Of a DNA stretch of 64,000 nucleotides, positions 17,883-30,559 are shown piece by piece (position 1 is the first letter of the stretch; each line of letters opens with the position of its first letter). Origin of the DNA: Rubrivivax sp. (GTDB taxonomy: Bacteria > Pseudomonadota > Gammaproteobacteria > Burkholderiales > Burkholderiaceae_C); the NCBI GenBank assembly GCA_022842595.1, contig JALHPF010000002.1, forward strand, positions 62,001 through 126,000. Direction: 5' to 3'. The position numbers and the translations under genes were made by a program. The notes beneath the pieces are model-generated. The model was given only the letters and a program-made list of their open reading frames with translations, searched no databases and had not been told where the DNA came from.

Positions 17883-19178
17883 ATGCCTGATCCAAGCCAC
17901 CCAAGCCACCCGACCCGCCCCACGCCGCTGGCGGCGCAGATCGACGCCGCCGCCAGCGCCCTGCAAGAACCCCTGATCGCCTGGCGCCGCGACTTCCACG
18001 CCCACCCCGAGCTCGGCAACCGCGAGTTCCGCACCGCGGCCATCGTGGCCGAGCACCTGCGGGCCATCGGCCTGGACGAGGTACGCACCGGCGTCGCCCA
18101 CACCGGCGTGGTCGGCGTGCTCAAGGGCGCCTTGCCGGGCCCGGTGGTGGCGCTGCGCGCCGACATGGACGCGCTGCCGGTGGCCGAGCAGGTGGACCTG
18201 CCGTTTGCGTCGAAGCAGCGTGCCACCTGGAACGACGAAACCGTGGGCGTGATGCACGCCTGCGGCCACGACTGCCACACCGCCATCCTGATGGCCGTGG
18301 CCCAGGTGCTGGCCGGCCTGCGCGCGCAGCTGCGCGGCAGCGTCAAGTTCATCTTCCAGCCGGCCGAGGAAATGCCGCCCGAGGGTGAGGACGGCGGCGC
18401 CAAGATGATGATCGCCGAGGGCGCCCTGCAGAACCCCACGCCGCAGGCCATCTTCGGCCTGCACGTCACTTCCAGGCTGCCGGTGGGCGTCATCGGTTAC
18501 CGGCCAGGGCCGACCATGGCCAGTTCCGACACACTCAGGATCACCGTGCTCGGCCGCCAGACCCATGGCGCCGCGCCCTGGCTGGGCGTGGACCCCATCG
18601 TCACCGCGGCGCAGGTGGTGCTGGGCCTGCAGACGGTGGTCAGCCGCCAGCTCGACCTGACGAAGGAACCGGCGGTGGTGACCATCGGTGCGATCAAGGG
18701 CGGCGTGCGCGAGAACATCATCCCTGACTCGGTGGAGATGCGCGGCACCATCCGCAGCTTCGACGAAGGCATGCGCGAGCAGATCCACGACAGCGTGACG
18801 CTGCTGGCCGAATCGGTGGCGCGCGGATCGCGCGCCGAATGCCAGGTGTGCATCACGCGCAACTACCCGGTCACGGTGAACGACCCCGGTCTCACCGCGG
18901 CGATGGTGCCGACGCTGCAGCGTGTGGTGGGCGCAGAACGGGTGTTGCTGATCGACAAGGTCAGCGGTTCCGAAGACTTCTCGTTCTTCCAGCGGCTGGT
19001 GCCTGGGCTCTTCTTCTTTGTCGGCGTGGTGCCCGAGGGCCAGTCGCCGGACAGCGTGGCGCCGAACCATTCGCCGCGTTTTTTCGTCGACGAGGCCTGC
19101 CTGCTGCCAGGCGTGCGCGCGCTGGCGCACCTGGCGTGCGATTACCTGGAAGGCAGCGCCGAAGGCGCAAGCGACTGA
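17883..19178 (+). CDS. M20 family amidohydrolase, hippurate hydrolase-like
   Basis: A 431-residue metallopeptidase-fold amidohydrolase. Metal and catalytic motifs are present: WRRDFHAHPELGNREFRT, ALRADMDALPV, GVMHACGHDCHTA, FIFQPAEEMPPEGEDGG, and KVSGSEDFSFFQ near the end. Members cleave N-acyl amino acids such as hippurate or N-acetylated or indole-acetyl conjugates. Hippurate cleavage would feed the benzoate operon about 10 kb away, but that link is speculative. It is cytoplasmic with no signal. Its 3' end overlaps by 37 bases the convergent NadR-like ATPase gene. Confidence 0.87.
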   Translation: MPDPSHPSHPTRPTPLAAQIDAAASALQEPLIAWRRDFHAHPELGNREFRTAAIVAEHLRAIGLDEVRTGVAHTGVVGVLKGALPGPVVALRADMDALPVAEQVDLPFASKQRATWNDETVGVMHACGHDCHTAILMAVAQVLAGLRAQLRGSVKFIFQPAEEMPPEGEDGGAKMMIAEGALQNPTPQAIFGLHVTSRLPVGVIGYRPGPTMASSDTLRITVLGRQTHGAAPWLGVDPIVTAAQVVLGLQTVVSRQLDLTKEPAVVTIGAIKGGVRENIIPDSVEMRGTIRSFDEGMREQIHDSVTLLAESVARGSRAECQVCITRNYPVTVNDPGLTAAMVPTLQRVVGAERVLLIDKVSGSEDFSFFQRLVPGLFFFVGVVPEGQSPDSVAPNHSPRFFVDEACLLPGVRALAHLACDYLEGSAEGASD

Positions 19179-19717
19179 GCCTGAGTCTGAGTGCTGGCCA
19201 GCAGCGGCCGCAACTGCGCCAGCCGCTGCGCCAGGTCGCCGCGAACCAGCATGTAGGGCAGGCCGAAGCGCACCAGCAATCCCACCGTCAGCGCATGCTG
19301 TTCGCCGCGGAAGCCGGCGTCGCGGCGCGCGCCGTCCTGCACGAAGTCGAAGTCGGGCGCGCACAGCACCGTCAGGTCGTAGCGGCGGCGCGCCAGTTCG
19401 TGCAGTGCCTCGGGCGCCTGGCCATGGTCCAGCAGCGCGTAGACCAGGGTCGTCAGCGGCGAGGTGTCGCACACCAGCCAGCCACGGGCGCGCGGCAGCG
19501 CCAGATCTTCACGCGCCACCTGTTCGCGGCCGACGTGCAGCAGTTCGTCCAGCCCGAAGGTGCCGCCGATGTCCAGCCAGCGTTCACGCCCGTACTCGGC
19601 CACCCAGAGGGTGTCCAGCTCGGCGGCCAGGGCCTGGGCCAGGGTCGTCTTGCCGGCGGATTCACCGCCCAGCAGGCACAGGCGGCGGGTGGGGGAAGGC
19701 AGGTCAGGCTGTGTCAT
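19142..19717 (-). CDS. NadR-like ATPase / ribosylnicotinamide kinase domain protein
   Basis: A 191-residue P-loop protein. Walker A is LLGGESAGKTTLAQALA; VAEYGRERW, REQVAREDLALPRARGWLVCDTSPLTT and YDLTVLCAPDFDFVQDGARRD follow. This pattern matches the C-terminal kinase domain of NadR, which phosphorylates nicotinamide riboside. The NadR adenylyltransferase and HTH domains are absent, so it is a stand-alone kinase-type ATPase. It is divergent from maiA with a 71-base spacer. The substrate is inferred from the family only. Confidence 0.75.
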   Translation of the reverse strand: MTQPDLPSPTRRLCLLGGESAGKTTLAQALAAELDTLWVAEYGRERWLDIGGTFGLDELLHVGREQVAREDLALPRARGWLVCDTSPLTTLVYALLDHGQAPEALHELARRRYDLTVLCAPDFDFVQDGARRDAGFRGEQHALTVGLLVRFGLPYMLVRGDLAQRLAQLRPLLASTQTQAQSLAPSALPSR

Positions 19718-19788
19718 CGGGACGCGAGGCTACAGCAGGCCGGCCGCAGGTGTAGCCTGAAGGCCCGTCCGCGTCATCGAGGAGCCCC

Positions 19789-20451
19789 ATGTCGAACCCA
19801 CCTGCCTACGAACTTTTCGCCTTCTGGCGCACCTCGGCCACCTACCGGGTGCGTGTGGCGCTGGCCCTGAAGGGCCTGACGGCGCACGAACACATCGTCA
19901 ACCTGGACGCCGGCGAACAGCGCAGCCCAGAGTTCCTGCGCATCAACCCGCTGGCCGCGATTCCGGCGCTGGTCGAACCCGGCCACCCGCCGCTGACGCA
20001 GTCGCTGGCGATCCTGGAATTCCTGGACGAACAACACCCCAGCCCACCGCTGTTGCCGGCTGACGCCCATGGCCGGGCGCGCGTGCGTTCGATCGCACTG
20101 ATGCTGGCCGCCGACACCCACCCGCTGATCACGCCACGCGTGCGAAAGTACCTGACGACCACGGGCGGCTTCGACGACGCCGGCTGGCGCGCCTGGCAGC
20201 AGCAATGGTTCGGCACCGGTTTGCAGGCCGTGGAGCAGCGCCTGGCCGGCGACCCGGCCACCGGCCTGTTCTGCCACGGCGACCAGCCGGGCCTGGCGGA
20301 CATCAGCTTGGCCAGCATCGCCGCGGTGATGCAGGTGTTCAAGATCAGCGTCGAGGGCACGCCGACGGTCGACGCCATCGTCGCGCGCTGCAACCAGATC
20401 GACGCGTTTGCGCACGCGGCGCCTGCGCTCCAGGTGGGCGCACCCGGTTGA
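19789..20451 (+). CDS. maiA: Maleylacetoacetate isomerase, zeta-class GST
   Basis: A 220-residue zeta-class glutathione transferase. The N-terminal active-site region reads RTSATYRVRVALALKG, where many family members have RSSxxxRVRIAL. NPLAAIPALVE and the glutathione-binding LTQSLAILEFLDE follow, and the C-terminal all-helical domain contains CHGDQPGLADISLASI. It isomerises maleylacetoacetate or maleylpyruvate to the fumaryl form in tyrosine/homogentisate or gentisate catabolism. No other gene of either pathway is adjacent, so the exact pathway is open. A strong hairpin follows the stop. Confidence 0.85.
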   Translation: MSNPPAYELFAFWRTSATYRVRVALALKGLTAHEHIVNLDAGEQRSPEFLRINPLAAIPALVEPGHPPLTQSLAILEFLDEQHPSPPLLPADAHGRARVRSIALMLAADTHPLITPRVRKYLTTTGGFDDAGWRAWQQQWFGTGLQAVEQRLAGDPATGLFCHGDQPGLADISLASIAAVMQVFKISVEGTPTVDAIVARCNQIDAFAHAAPALQVGAPG

Positions 20452-20457
20452 AGGCAG

Positions 20458-20476
20458 CGCGCGCCTGAGGCGCGCG
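20458..20476. terminator. Terminator-like hairpin after maiA
   Basis: A perfect 8-base stem CGCGCGCC / GGCGCGCG (20458-20465 and 20469-20476) with a TGA loop, beginning 7 bases after the maiA stop. There is no T-run, so it may act as a Rho-assisted or transcript-stabilising 3' end rather than a classic intrinsic terminator. Confidence 0.5.
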
Positions 20477-20606
20477 GGGTGAAGGATGTGCAGGAGTGCA
20501 CGCCGCGGGGCAGGCCGCCAGGTTCCAGTGTGCCGGCCGCAGGCCGATAAACAGTGGCCGGCGCTTCCTGCCCGGCTGCCTGTTGCTGCCAACCTGCACC
20601 CGCCCG

Positions 20607-23929
<3,323 letters not shown>

Positions 23930-23933
<4 letters not shown>

Positions 23934-25090
23934 ACATGAACGATGCTGCCGGCATGCTGGCCACGCGCGAAGGCGGCAACCGACCCACCGTGCTGGTGGT
24001 GGACGACACGCCGGCCAACCTGATGCTGCTGTCCAGCCTGCTGGCGCCGAGCTACCGCGTGCAGCTGGCGCCTTCGGGCGCCAAGGCCCTGGAACTGGCG
24101 CGGCGCCAGTGCCCGGACCTGATCGTGCTGGACATCATGATGCCCGAGCTCGACGGTTATGAAGTCTGCCGCCGGCTCAAGCAGGACCCTGCCACCAAGC
24201 ACATCCCGGTGCTGTTCCTGAGCGCGCTGAACCAGGCCGAGGACGAAAGCCGCGGCTTCGAGTGCGGCGCCGCCGACTTCATCCACAAGCCCTTCAACGC
24301 CACCACCGTGCTGGCGCGGGTGGCCACGCAACTGCAGGCCAAGAGCTGGCGCGACGCGCTCAGCCAGCGCAACCACTGGCTGCAGACGGAGCTGCAGGCG
24401 CGGCTGTCCGAGGTCGACGAGCTGCGCGAAGCCACGCTGCATGTCATGGTGTCCTTCGCCGAGTTCCGGGACGAGCAGACCGGCTACCACGTGCGGCGCA
24501 CGCAGGAGTACGTGCGGACGCTGGCGCGCTGGCTCAACGCGCAGCCGCGCAGTGGTGTTCGGCTGACCGACGAAGACATCGAGCAGATCGCCAAGTCGGC
24601 GCCGCTACACGACATCGGCAAGGTCGCGATCCCCGACAACATCCTGCTCAAGCCCGGCCGCCTCACCGACGACGAGATGGTGGTCATGCGCACCCACTCG
24701 ATGAAAGGCTGGGAGATGCTGCGCCGCGCCGCCGCAAGAATGGGCCAGCAAGGCAGCCTTTATCTGCACTATGGCATGGAGATCGCGCGCCATCATCACG
24801 AACGCTGGGACGGACAGGGCTACCCCGACCGCCTGGCCGGAACGGACATTCCACTGTCGGCGCGCCTGATGGCCGTGGCCGATGTCTACGACGCCCTGAT
24901 CAGCCGCCGCCCGTACAAGGAACCCATGAGCCACGACGCTGCCCGCGCCTACATCGAAGCCCACAGCGGTGCCCATTTCGACCCGCAGATCGTCGCCGGC
25001 CTGTGCGCCACCCATGGCGAGCTGCAGCGCATCGCTCGCGAGTGGAGCGACGATGCCTTGTCGGTGCCGGCCACGACGGAGGCGGCATGA
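23930..25090 (+). CDS. RpfG-like response regulator with HD-GYP output
   Basis: A 386-residue protein. The N-terminal receiver (about 20-140) has VLVVDDTPANLMLL, acceptor Asp 68 in IVLDIMMPELDG and Lys in FIHKPFNA. A helical linker leads to the HD-GYP domain with FRDEQTGYHVRRT, APLHDIGKVAIPDN (His 227-Asp 228), HHHERWDGQGYPDRL and VADVYDALISRRPYK. Cyclic-di-GMP hydrolysis is expected, switched by phosphate from the hybrid kinase encoded just upstream. Four-base overlaps join it to the kinase and to the outer-membrane protein gene, so receptor, relay and output are made together. Confidence 0.9.
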
Positions 25091-26400
25091 AGCGCGGACT
25101 TGTCGCCTGGGCCTGCGCCCTGGCCGCGAGCCTGGGCGCGGTGCTGCCGGCCGCAGCGGCGGTGGACTACTCGCTGTCGGGCTACGCGACGCTGGGCTAT
25201 GCCCGCAGCACCGGCCTGAACGGCGGAAGCTACCTGCGTTTCAGCAACAGCGATGGCAGCCTGAAGACCGAGAGCCGGCTGGCCGGCCAGCTTGACGTGC
25301 GCTTCACGCCGGCCTGGTCGGCCACGGTACAGCTGAAGCTGGCGCCGGCCGCCGACAGCGACCACGGCACCGCTCTCACCACCGCCTGGGCCTTCGTCGG
25401 CTGGCGGCCGAGCAACGACTGGCTGCTGCGTGCCGGCCGCATGCGCTTGCCGCTGTACCTGCACTCGGAATCGCTCGACATCGGTGTGGCCTACGACATG
25501 GCCCGGCTGCCGGTAGAGATGTATTCCGTAGCGCCGTCGAACGAGTTCGACGGGATCTCGGCCGCCTACACGTTGCCGCTGTCACTGTTGGGTGGCAGCG
25601 AGCTCAGCATCGACATCTACGGCGGCCGCATCCGCACCGACGCTAGATTCTGGAACCGGGACGGTGCACCGCCACAGCTCGCCGCAGGCGCCAACTTCCG
25701 CGATGCCGACGTGAAGCTGTCCGGCGCGGTCCTGACCTTGCGCAATGCCGATACGACCGCTCGCCTGAGCGTCAACGACGCGCGCAGCAAGACGCTGGAC
25801 GGCGACGGCCTGCCAGTCAGCGTTCCCTTCGTGCAGATCGCGCCGGGGCTGGGTTACTTCCGCGTCAGCGAAGCCCTGCCCGGCCCGCCGATCGAAACCG
25901 TCGACCGCCTGCACAACATCGTCACGACGGTGGGTATCGACCATCAGTTCGGCGACGGCTGGCGGGCGACAGCAGAAATCGCCCGCAACCGCCAGTTCCG
26001 TACCAACGTCGGCGCCAACACGACCGGTGGCTACGTCGCGCTGTCACGCGAGCTCGGTCAGTTCACGCCCTATGTCAGCTACGGCCGCCTGCGCACCCAC
26101 GGCACGCAGATGGACATGTACCGCCGCCTGCTGGCGGTGCAGCTGCCGGGCTTCATTCCCGGTGCGGCACAGATCAATGCCTCGCAGCGCGTCTTTGCCG
26201 AGTCGATCTACGCCGCCGACCAGCACACCTGGGCTCTGGGCACCTCATGGAACGCCCCGTGGGGCGGCAGGCTGAAGCTGGAATGGGCGCGCACCGGCGT
26301 CGGCGAGGTCTCGCGCCTGCTCGACACCCCGCCTGGGCAGCCAAGCCTGCGTGATGCCGACTTCAGCACCACGACCTTCACCTACAGCCTGGCTTTCTGA
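25087..26400 (+). CDS. Outer-membrane beta-barrel (porin-like) protein of the signalling operon
   Basis: A 437-residue protein with a signal peptide (cleavage near PAAAA before VDYSLSGYATLGY). The mature chain has the alternating polar/aromatic pattern of beta-barrels: LDVRFTPAWSATVQLKL, WAFVGWRPSNDWLLRAGRMRLPL, GIDHQFGDGWRATAEIARN and a terminal strand ending FTYSLAF with C-terminal Phe, the outer-membrane assembly signal. It resembles uncharacterised porin-like proteins rather than the OmpC-type porins of the group. It is encoded within a kinase/HD-GYP operon, so it may serve as a sensor or entry channel for the ligand rather than bulk uptake. Confidence 0.78.
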   Translation: MKRGLVAWACALAASLGAVLPAAAAVDYSLSGYATLGYARSTGLNGGSYLRFSNSDGSLKTESRLAGQLDVRFTPAWSATVQLKLAPAADSDHGTALTTAWAFVGWRPSNDWLLRAGRMRLPLYLHSESLDIGVAYDMARLPVEMYSVAPSNEFDGISAAYTLPLSLLGGSELSIDIYGGRIRTDARFWNRDGAPPQLAAGANFRDADVKLSGAVLTLRNADTTARLSVNDARSKTLDGDGLPVSVPFVQIAPGLGYFRVSEALPGPPIETVDRLHNIVTTVGIDHQFGDGWRATAEIARNRQFRTNVGANTTGGYVALSRELGQFTPYVSYGRLRTHGTQMDMYRRLLAVQLPGFIPGAAQINASQRVFAESIYAADQHTWALGTSWNAPWGGRLKLEWARTGVGEVSRLLDTPPGQPSLRDADFSTTTFTYSLAF

Positions 26401-26414
26401 AAGGAGGAACGATC

Positions 26415-26837
26415 ATGCAACGACGTTCATTCCTTCTGGCCGGTACCGCCACCCTGTTGGCCGGGGCCGCCGCGGCCCAGACCGACACCGGCATCGTGAT
26501 CGTGGGCCATGCCAACCTGCCGCGCATCGAAGCCGCGCTCGTGCAGCGCCTGTACACCGGCCGCGCCATCGAGGCCGGCGGCCAGCTGGCGACGGTGGTC
26601 AACCTGAACGGCGGCCATCCGCTGCGCCAGCGTTTCCTGGCGGCCTACCTGCAGACCGACGAGGAACGCTACCGCGCCTACTGGACAGTTCGGCGCCACG
26701 TCGGCAAAGGCGCGCCGCCGCGCGAAGTGGACGGGGTTGCCGAGATGCTCGATTTCGTCGCCCGCACGCCCGGCGCGATGGGCTATGTCGACGTCGCGGC
26801 CCTGCGGCCCGGCAGCAACGTCATCTGCCGGCTCTGA
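26415..26837 (+). CDS. Mini phosphate-binding (PstS-like) periplasmic protein
   Basis: A 140-residue exported protein with a strong ribosome binding site AAAGGAGGAA and a twin-arginine-like leader (RRSFLLAGTATLLAG). The mature part (VQRLYTGRAIEAGGQLATVV, LRQRFLAAYLQTDEERYRAYW, TPGAMGYVDVAAL) resembles one lobe of PstS-type binding proteins, including the GAMGYV motif. At about 120 mature residues it is far shorter than a true two-lobed transporter component of some 300. It is the last gene of the signalling operon; a sensory or chaperone-like role beside the beta-barrel protein is more likely than transport. Confidence 0.72.
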   Translation: MQRRSFLLAGTATLLAGAAAAQTDTGIVIVGHANLPRIEAALVQRLYTGRAIEAGGQLATVVNLNGGHPLRQRFLAAYLQTDEERYRAYWTVRRHVGKGAPPREVDGVAEMLDFVARTPGAMGYVDVAALRPGSNVICRL

Positions 26838-26895
26838 CCCGCTGCCGAGGGGGCCTGGCCCCCGACGCGGTGGCACACGCGGCTATCCTCGCTGC

Positions 26896-28050
26896 ATGAA
26901 CGAGGCAACTGGGGCCCTGCAGGGCTTGCGCGTGGTCGAGCTGGCCGCCATCGGCCCGGTGCCGATGGCCGGCATGCTGCTGGCCGACCAGGGTGCCGAT
27001 GTCGTGCGTGTCGACCGCCTGGTCGACCCTGGCCTGGGCCTGGCGCTGGCGCCGGAATTCGACGTGCATGCCCGCAGCCGGCGTTCGCTGGCTCTGGACC
27101 TGAAGGCCGGCGCCGGCCGTGCCGCCTTGCTGCGCCTGCTAGAGCGCGCCGATGTGCTGCTGGAGGGCTACCGCCCGGGTGTCCTGGAAAGCCTGGACCT
27201 GTCGCCCCACCTGCTTTTGGCGAGTTTTCCGCGCCTGGTGATCGGCCGCATGACGGGCTATGGCCAGCACGGACCGCTGGCCCAGGCCGCCGGCCACGAC
27301 CTGAACTACATCGCGCTGACCGGCGTGCTCGACGCCATCGGCCCGGCCGAAGGCCCGCCGCTGCCGCCGCTGAACCTGGTGGGCGACTATGGCGGCGGCG
27401 CGCTGTTCCTGGCCTTCGGCGTCATGTCCGCGCTGTTCGAGCGCCAGCGTTCAGGGCTTGGTCAGGTGGTGGACGCGGCCATGGTCGACGGCGTCGCGGC
27501 CATGGCCGGGCTTTTCCAGGGCTTGCGTGCCGGCGCTGGCTGGCGCGAAGAACGTGCGGCCAACCTGCTGGACGGCGGCGCACCGTTCTACAGCTGCTAC
27601 GAAGCCGCCTGCGGCAAGTACCTGGCCGTGGCCGCGCTGGAACCCAAGTTCTTCGCCGAACTGGCCAGGCGCATCGGCCTGGCGCCCGAGTTCGTGCAGG
27701 CCCAGCACGACCGCAGCCGCTGGCCGGCGATGCGTGCGGCGCTGGCAGCGATCTTCCGCAGCCGCGGGCGCGACGAATGGTGCGCACTGCTCGAAGGCAG
27801 CGACACCTGCGTGACACCGGTGCTGAGCTTTGCCGAAGCACCGCAGCATGCCCATGCCCGCGCCCGCGCCGGTTATCACCAGGTCGAAGGCGTGGCCCAG
27901 CCTGCTGCCGCTCCGCGCTTCGGCCGCAGCCGGCCCGTGGCGCCGCGGCCGGCACCGCAGCCCGGGGCCCATACGGTTGAAGTCCTGAAGGAGGCCGGCT
28001 TGTCCAGCATCGAGATCGACCAGCTCATCGCCAGCGGGGTGGCCCGTTGA
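26896..28050 (+). CDS. CaiB/BaiF-type CoA transferase, alpha-methylacyl-CoA racemase-like
   Basis: A 384-residue family III CoA-transferase-fold protein. GPVPMAGMLLADQGADVVRVD, LLEGYRPGVLE, MTGYGQHGPLAQAAGHDLNYIALTG and LVGDYGGGALFLAFG match alpha-methylacyl-CoA racemases; the His and Asp in GHDLNY and GDYGGG fit the proton-transfer pair. It probably epimerises 2-methylacyl-CoA esters in branched-chain or isoprenoid degradation. The ATG at 26896 begins the recognised family sequence. Its stop overlaps the TTG start of the NUDIX-metallo-beta-lactamase gene, so the two are translationally linked. Confidence 0.87.
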   Translation: MNEATGALQGLRVVELAAIGPVPMAGMLLADQGADVVRVDRLVDPGLGLALAPEFDVHARSRRSLALDLKAGAGRAALLRLLERADVLLEGYRPGVLESLDLSPHLLLASFPRLVIGRMTGYGQHGPLAQAAGHDLNYIALTGVLDAIGPAEGPPLPPLNLVGDYGGGALFLAFGVMSALFERQRSGLGQVVDAAMVDGVAAMAGLFQGLRAGAGWREERAANLLDGGAPFYSCYEAACGKYLAVAALEPKFFAELARRIGLAPEFVQAQHDRSRWPAMRAALAAIFRSRGRDEWCALLEGSDTCVTPVLSFAEAPQHAHARARAGYHQVEGVAQPAAAPRFGRSRPVAPRPAPQPGAHTVEVLKEAGLSSIEIDQLIASGVAR

Positions 28051-29828
28051 ACGCGCCCTGGCAGGTGCCCGCCGGCGCCCGGCCGGCAGCTTCGGTGCTG
28101 TTCCTGCGCGAGCCCGCCGGCGGCGGCCCCGGGCTCGAGGTGCTGATGCTGGTGCGCGCCGAAAGCGGTGGCGGCGACCTGCGCAGTGGCGCCGCGGTGT
28201 TCCCCGGTGGCGTGCTCGACCCGCGCGACCGCGCTGCGCACGCCTGGTGTCTGGGCCTGGACGACGCCACGCTCTGCCGCCGCTTCAGGCTGTCCGACGG
28301 CGCGCTCGACTATGCCGTTGCTGCGCTGCGCGAGAGCTTCGAGGAAGTGGGCCTGCTGCGCGCCTGCGCCGCCGACGGCAACGCCGTCGACCTGGCCCCG
28401 GGCAGTGTGCTGCACACCGCCTTGCAGCCCTGGCGCGAGCGTTTGCAGGCCGGGGACGCGGGCATTGCCGAACTCTGCGCTGCATTCGACCTGCGGCTGG
28501 ACCTGCGCGCCCTGGCCTACACGGCGCACTGGCTGACCCCGCCGGGCCTTCCGAAGCGCTGGGACGCCCGCTTCTTTGCGGCCCTGGCACCGGCTGGACA
28601 AGTGGCCATGGCCGACGGCGGTGAAGCGCAGTCGGTGCTGTGGACGACGCCGCAAGCCGCCCTGCACGGTGCCCAGTCGAGCCTGCCCTTTGCCGTGAAC
28701 GCCGGGCCGGGCAGCCAGCTGAAGCTGCTGCCGGCGATGCAAACGATGCTGAAGGAACTGGCGGCCTTCAGCAGCGCCGCCGAGGCTTTTGCAGCCTTGC
28801 ACGCGCGCCCGCAGGTCGAGCTGACGATGCCACGGCGTGCCGCCAGCAGCGGCGGCGCGCGCATCGTGCTGCCCACCGACCGGTCCTACGCCGAGATCGC
28901 CAGGCTCGACCCGCACGGCCGCGGCGATGTCTCGTGCGAGCTGCTGCCCGGGGCAGCGGTGCAGCTGTCGCCCAACGTGTGGCGCGTGACCGCCCCGAAC
29001 CCGGGCGTGATGACCGGGCCCGGCACCAACAGCTACCTGGTGGGCGCTGGCGCCAGCTGGACCGTCATCGACCCCGGGCCCGTGAACGCCAGCCACCAGC
29101 AGGCCCTGATCGACGCCGCAGCCATGGCCGGCGGGCGCATCACGCGCATCCTCGTCACCCACACCCACCGCGACCATTCACCCGGTGCCATGCCGCTGGC
29201 TGCCAGCACCGGCGCGCCGGTGTGGGGCCGGCTGGCCGTGCATGCACATTGGCAGGACGAGAGTTTTGTTCCCGCCCACCAGCCGGTACATGGCGAGACG
29301 ATCGAAGCCGCGCCCGGTGTGGCGCTGCGTGTGCTGCATACCCCCGGGCATGCGTCGAACCACCTGTGTTTCCTGCTCGAGGCCGAGAAGCTGCTTTTCA
29401 CGGGCGACCAGGTCATGCAGGGCAGCACGGTCGTCATCAACCCGCCCGATGGCGACATGGCCGCCTACCTGCAGGCCCTGCACGGCCTGCTGACCGAAGA
29501 CCTGGACTGGCTGGCTCCGGGCCACGGTTTCCTCGTCGACCAGCCCCACGCCGTGCTGCGCCAGCTGATCGCCCACCGCCTGAAGCGCGAAGCCAAGGTG
29601 CTGCAGACCGTGCAGGCCCTGCAGACGCGCGGCCCGCTGCCGCTGGCAGCCCTGGTGCTGCAGGCCTACGACGACGTACCCGCCAGCCTGCATGGCGTGG
29701 CCCGGCGTTCCCTGCTGGCCCACCTGCTGAAGCTGCAGGCCGAGGGCCGCGTGGCTCAGCTGCGTTCGGACGCCGGCGCCGGCCAGGGCGGCGGTGGCGA
29801 AGACAGTCTCTGGATGGCTTCGGCCTGA
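28047..29828 (+). CDS. NUDIX (NUDT19-like) - metallo-beta-lactamase fusion protein
   Basis: A 593-residue two-enzyme protein with a TTG start overlapping the racemase stop. Residues about 10-270 form a NUDIX domain: [10 protein letters not shown], then a long insertion before [13 protein letters not shown], the split Nudix box seen in NUDT19-type coenzyme A diphosphatases. Residues about 310-500 are a metallo-beta-lactamase domain with [20 protein letters not shown] and [10 protein letters not shown] metal ligands. The last 80 residues look like the winged helix of LACTB2-type proteins. Next to an acyl-CoA racemase, hydrolysis of CoA or acyl-CoA is plausible. Its last 73 bases are antisense to the 3' end of bpt. 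Confidence 0.85.
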   Translation: MNAPWQVPAGARPAASVLFLREPAGGGPGLEVLMLVRAESGGGDLRSGAAVFPGGVLDPRDRAAHAWCLGLDDATLCRRFRLSDGALDYAVAALRESFEEVGLLRACAADGNAVDLAPGSVLHTALQPWRERLQAGDAGIAELCAAFDLRLDLRALAYTAHWLTPPGLPKRWDARFFAALAPAGQVAMADGGEAQSVLWTTPQAALHGAQSSLPFAVNAGPGSQLKLLPAMQTMLKELAAFSSAAEAFAALHARPQVELTMPRRAASSGGARIVLPTDRSYAEIARLDPHGRGDVSCELLPGAAVQLSPNVWRVTAPNPGVMTGPGTNSYLVGAGASWTVIDPGPVNASHQQALIDAAAMAGGRITRILVTHTHRDHSPGAMPLAASTGAPVWGRLAVHAHWQDESFVPAHQPVHGETIEAAPGVALRVLHTPGHASNHLCFLLEAEKLLFTGDQVMQGSTVVINPPDGDMAAYLQALHGLLTEDLDWLAPGHGFLVDQPHAVLRQLIAHRLKREAKVLQTVQALQTRGPLPLAALVLQAYDDVPASLHGVARRSLLAHLLKLQAEGRVAQLRSDAGAGQGGGGEDSLWMASA

Positions 29829-30559
29829 GGCCACCAGGCGCCGTCCACCAGCAGTTCGTGCGGGCCGAACTGGGCCTTGTAGGCCATCTTCGGGCTGGCG
29901 GCGATCCAGTAGCCCAGGTAGAGGTACGGCAGCTTGAGCTGGCGCGTCTGCTCCACCTGCCACATCACGCTGTAGGTGCCGTAGCTGGTGCCGGCTTCGG
30001 GCTCGTAGTAGGTGTAGACGGCCGAGATGCCGTCGTTCAGCACGTCGACGATCGACACCATCTTCAGCGCACCGGGTTCGCCGTCGGGGGCCGAGGGCTC
30101 GCGGAATTCGACCAGGCGTGAATTGACCCGGCTTTGCAGCAGGAACTGCGTGTACTGGTCGACGCTGTCGTTGTCCATGCCACCCCCGCTGTGGCGGCCG
30201 CTCTGGTAGCGCAGGTAGAGCTGGTAGTGCTCGGCCACGAAGCACAGGCGCAGCACGCGCGTGACGAGGTGGCCGTGGTCGCGCATGGATCGGCGCTGGC
30301 TGCGCGTGGGCTGGAAGCCGGCCACCGGCACGCGCAACGGCACGCAGGCGCGGCAGCCGTCGCAGTAGGGCCGGTAGGTGAACATGCCGCTGCGCCGGAA
30401 GCCGTTGGCCACGAGCCCGGAATAGGCATCGGCGTGGATCAGGTGGCTGGGCGTGGCCACCTGCGAGCGGGCCTGCCGGTCGGGCAGGTAGCTGCAGGGG
30501 TAGGGCGCCGTGGCATAGAACTGCAACGACGACAGCGGAAGTTCTTTCGGGTGCGTCAC
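29756..30559 (-). CDS. bpt: Aspartate/glutamate leucyltransferase (Bpt)
   Basis: A 267-residue N-end-rule transferase that moves Leu from Leu-tRNA to proteins with N-terminal Asp or Glu, marking them for ClpS-ClpAP. Family features: [18 protein letters not shown], the Cys cluster [18 protein letters not shown], and [17 protein letters not shown]. The start is GTG at 30559, overlapping the aat stop by the GTGA pattern. A longer frame to 30601 lacks family sequence. Its 3' end runs 73 bases into the opposite NUDIX fusion gene. Confidence 0.92.
   Translation of the reverse strand: MTHPKELPLSSLQFYATAPYPCSYLPDRQARSQVATPSHLIHADAYSGLVANGFRRSGMFTYRPYCDGCRACVPLRVPVAGFQPTRSQRRSMRDHGHLVTRVLRLCFVAEHYQLYLRYQSGRHSGGGMDNDSVDQYTQFLLQSRVNSRLVEFREPSAPDGEPGALKMVSIVDVLNDGISAVYTYYEPEAGTSYGTYSVMWQVEQTRQLKLPYLYLGYWIAASPKMAYKAQFGPHELLVDGAWWPQAEAIQRLSSPPPPWPAPASERS

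Noticed and set aside
17883..19178. Hippurate hydrolase as part of the benzoate pathway
   Set aside because: M20 substrate range is broad and the gene is 8 kb from the operon with unrelated genes between; the link is kept only as a speculation.
20458..20476. Possible small RNA or attachment site at the maiA hairpin
   Set aside because: Only a short GC hairpin without promoter, conserved context or integrase; a transcript end is the simpler reading.
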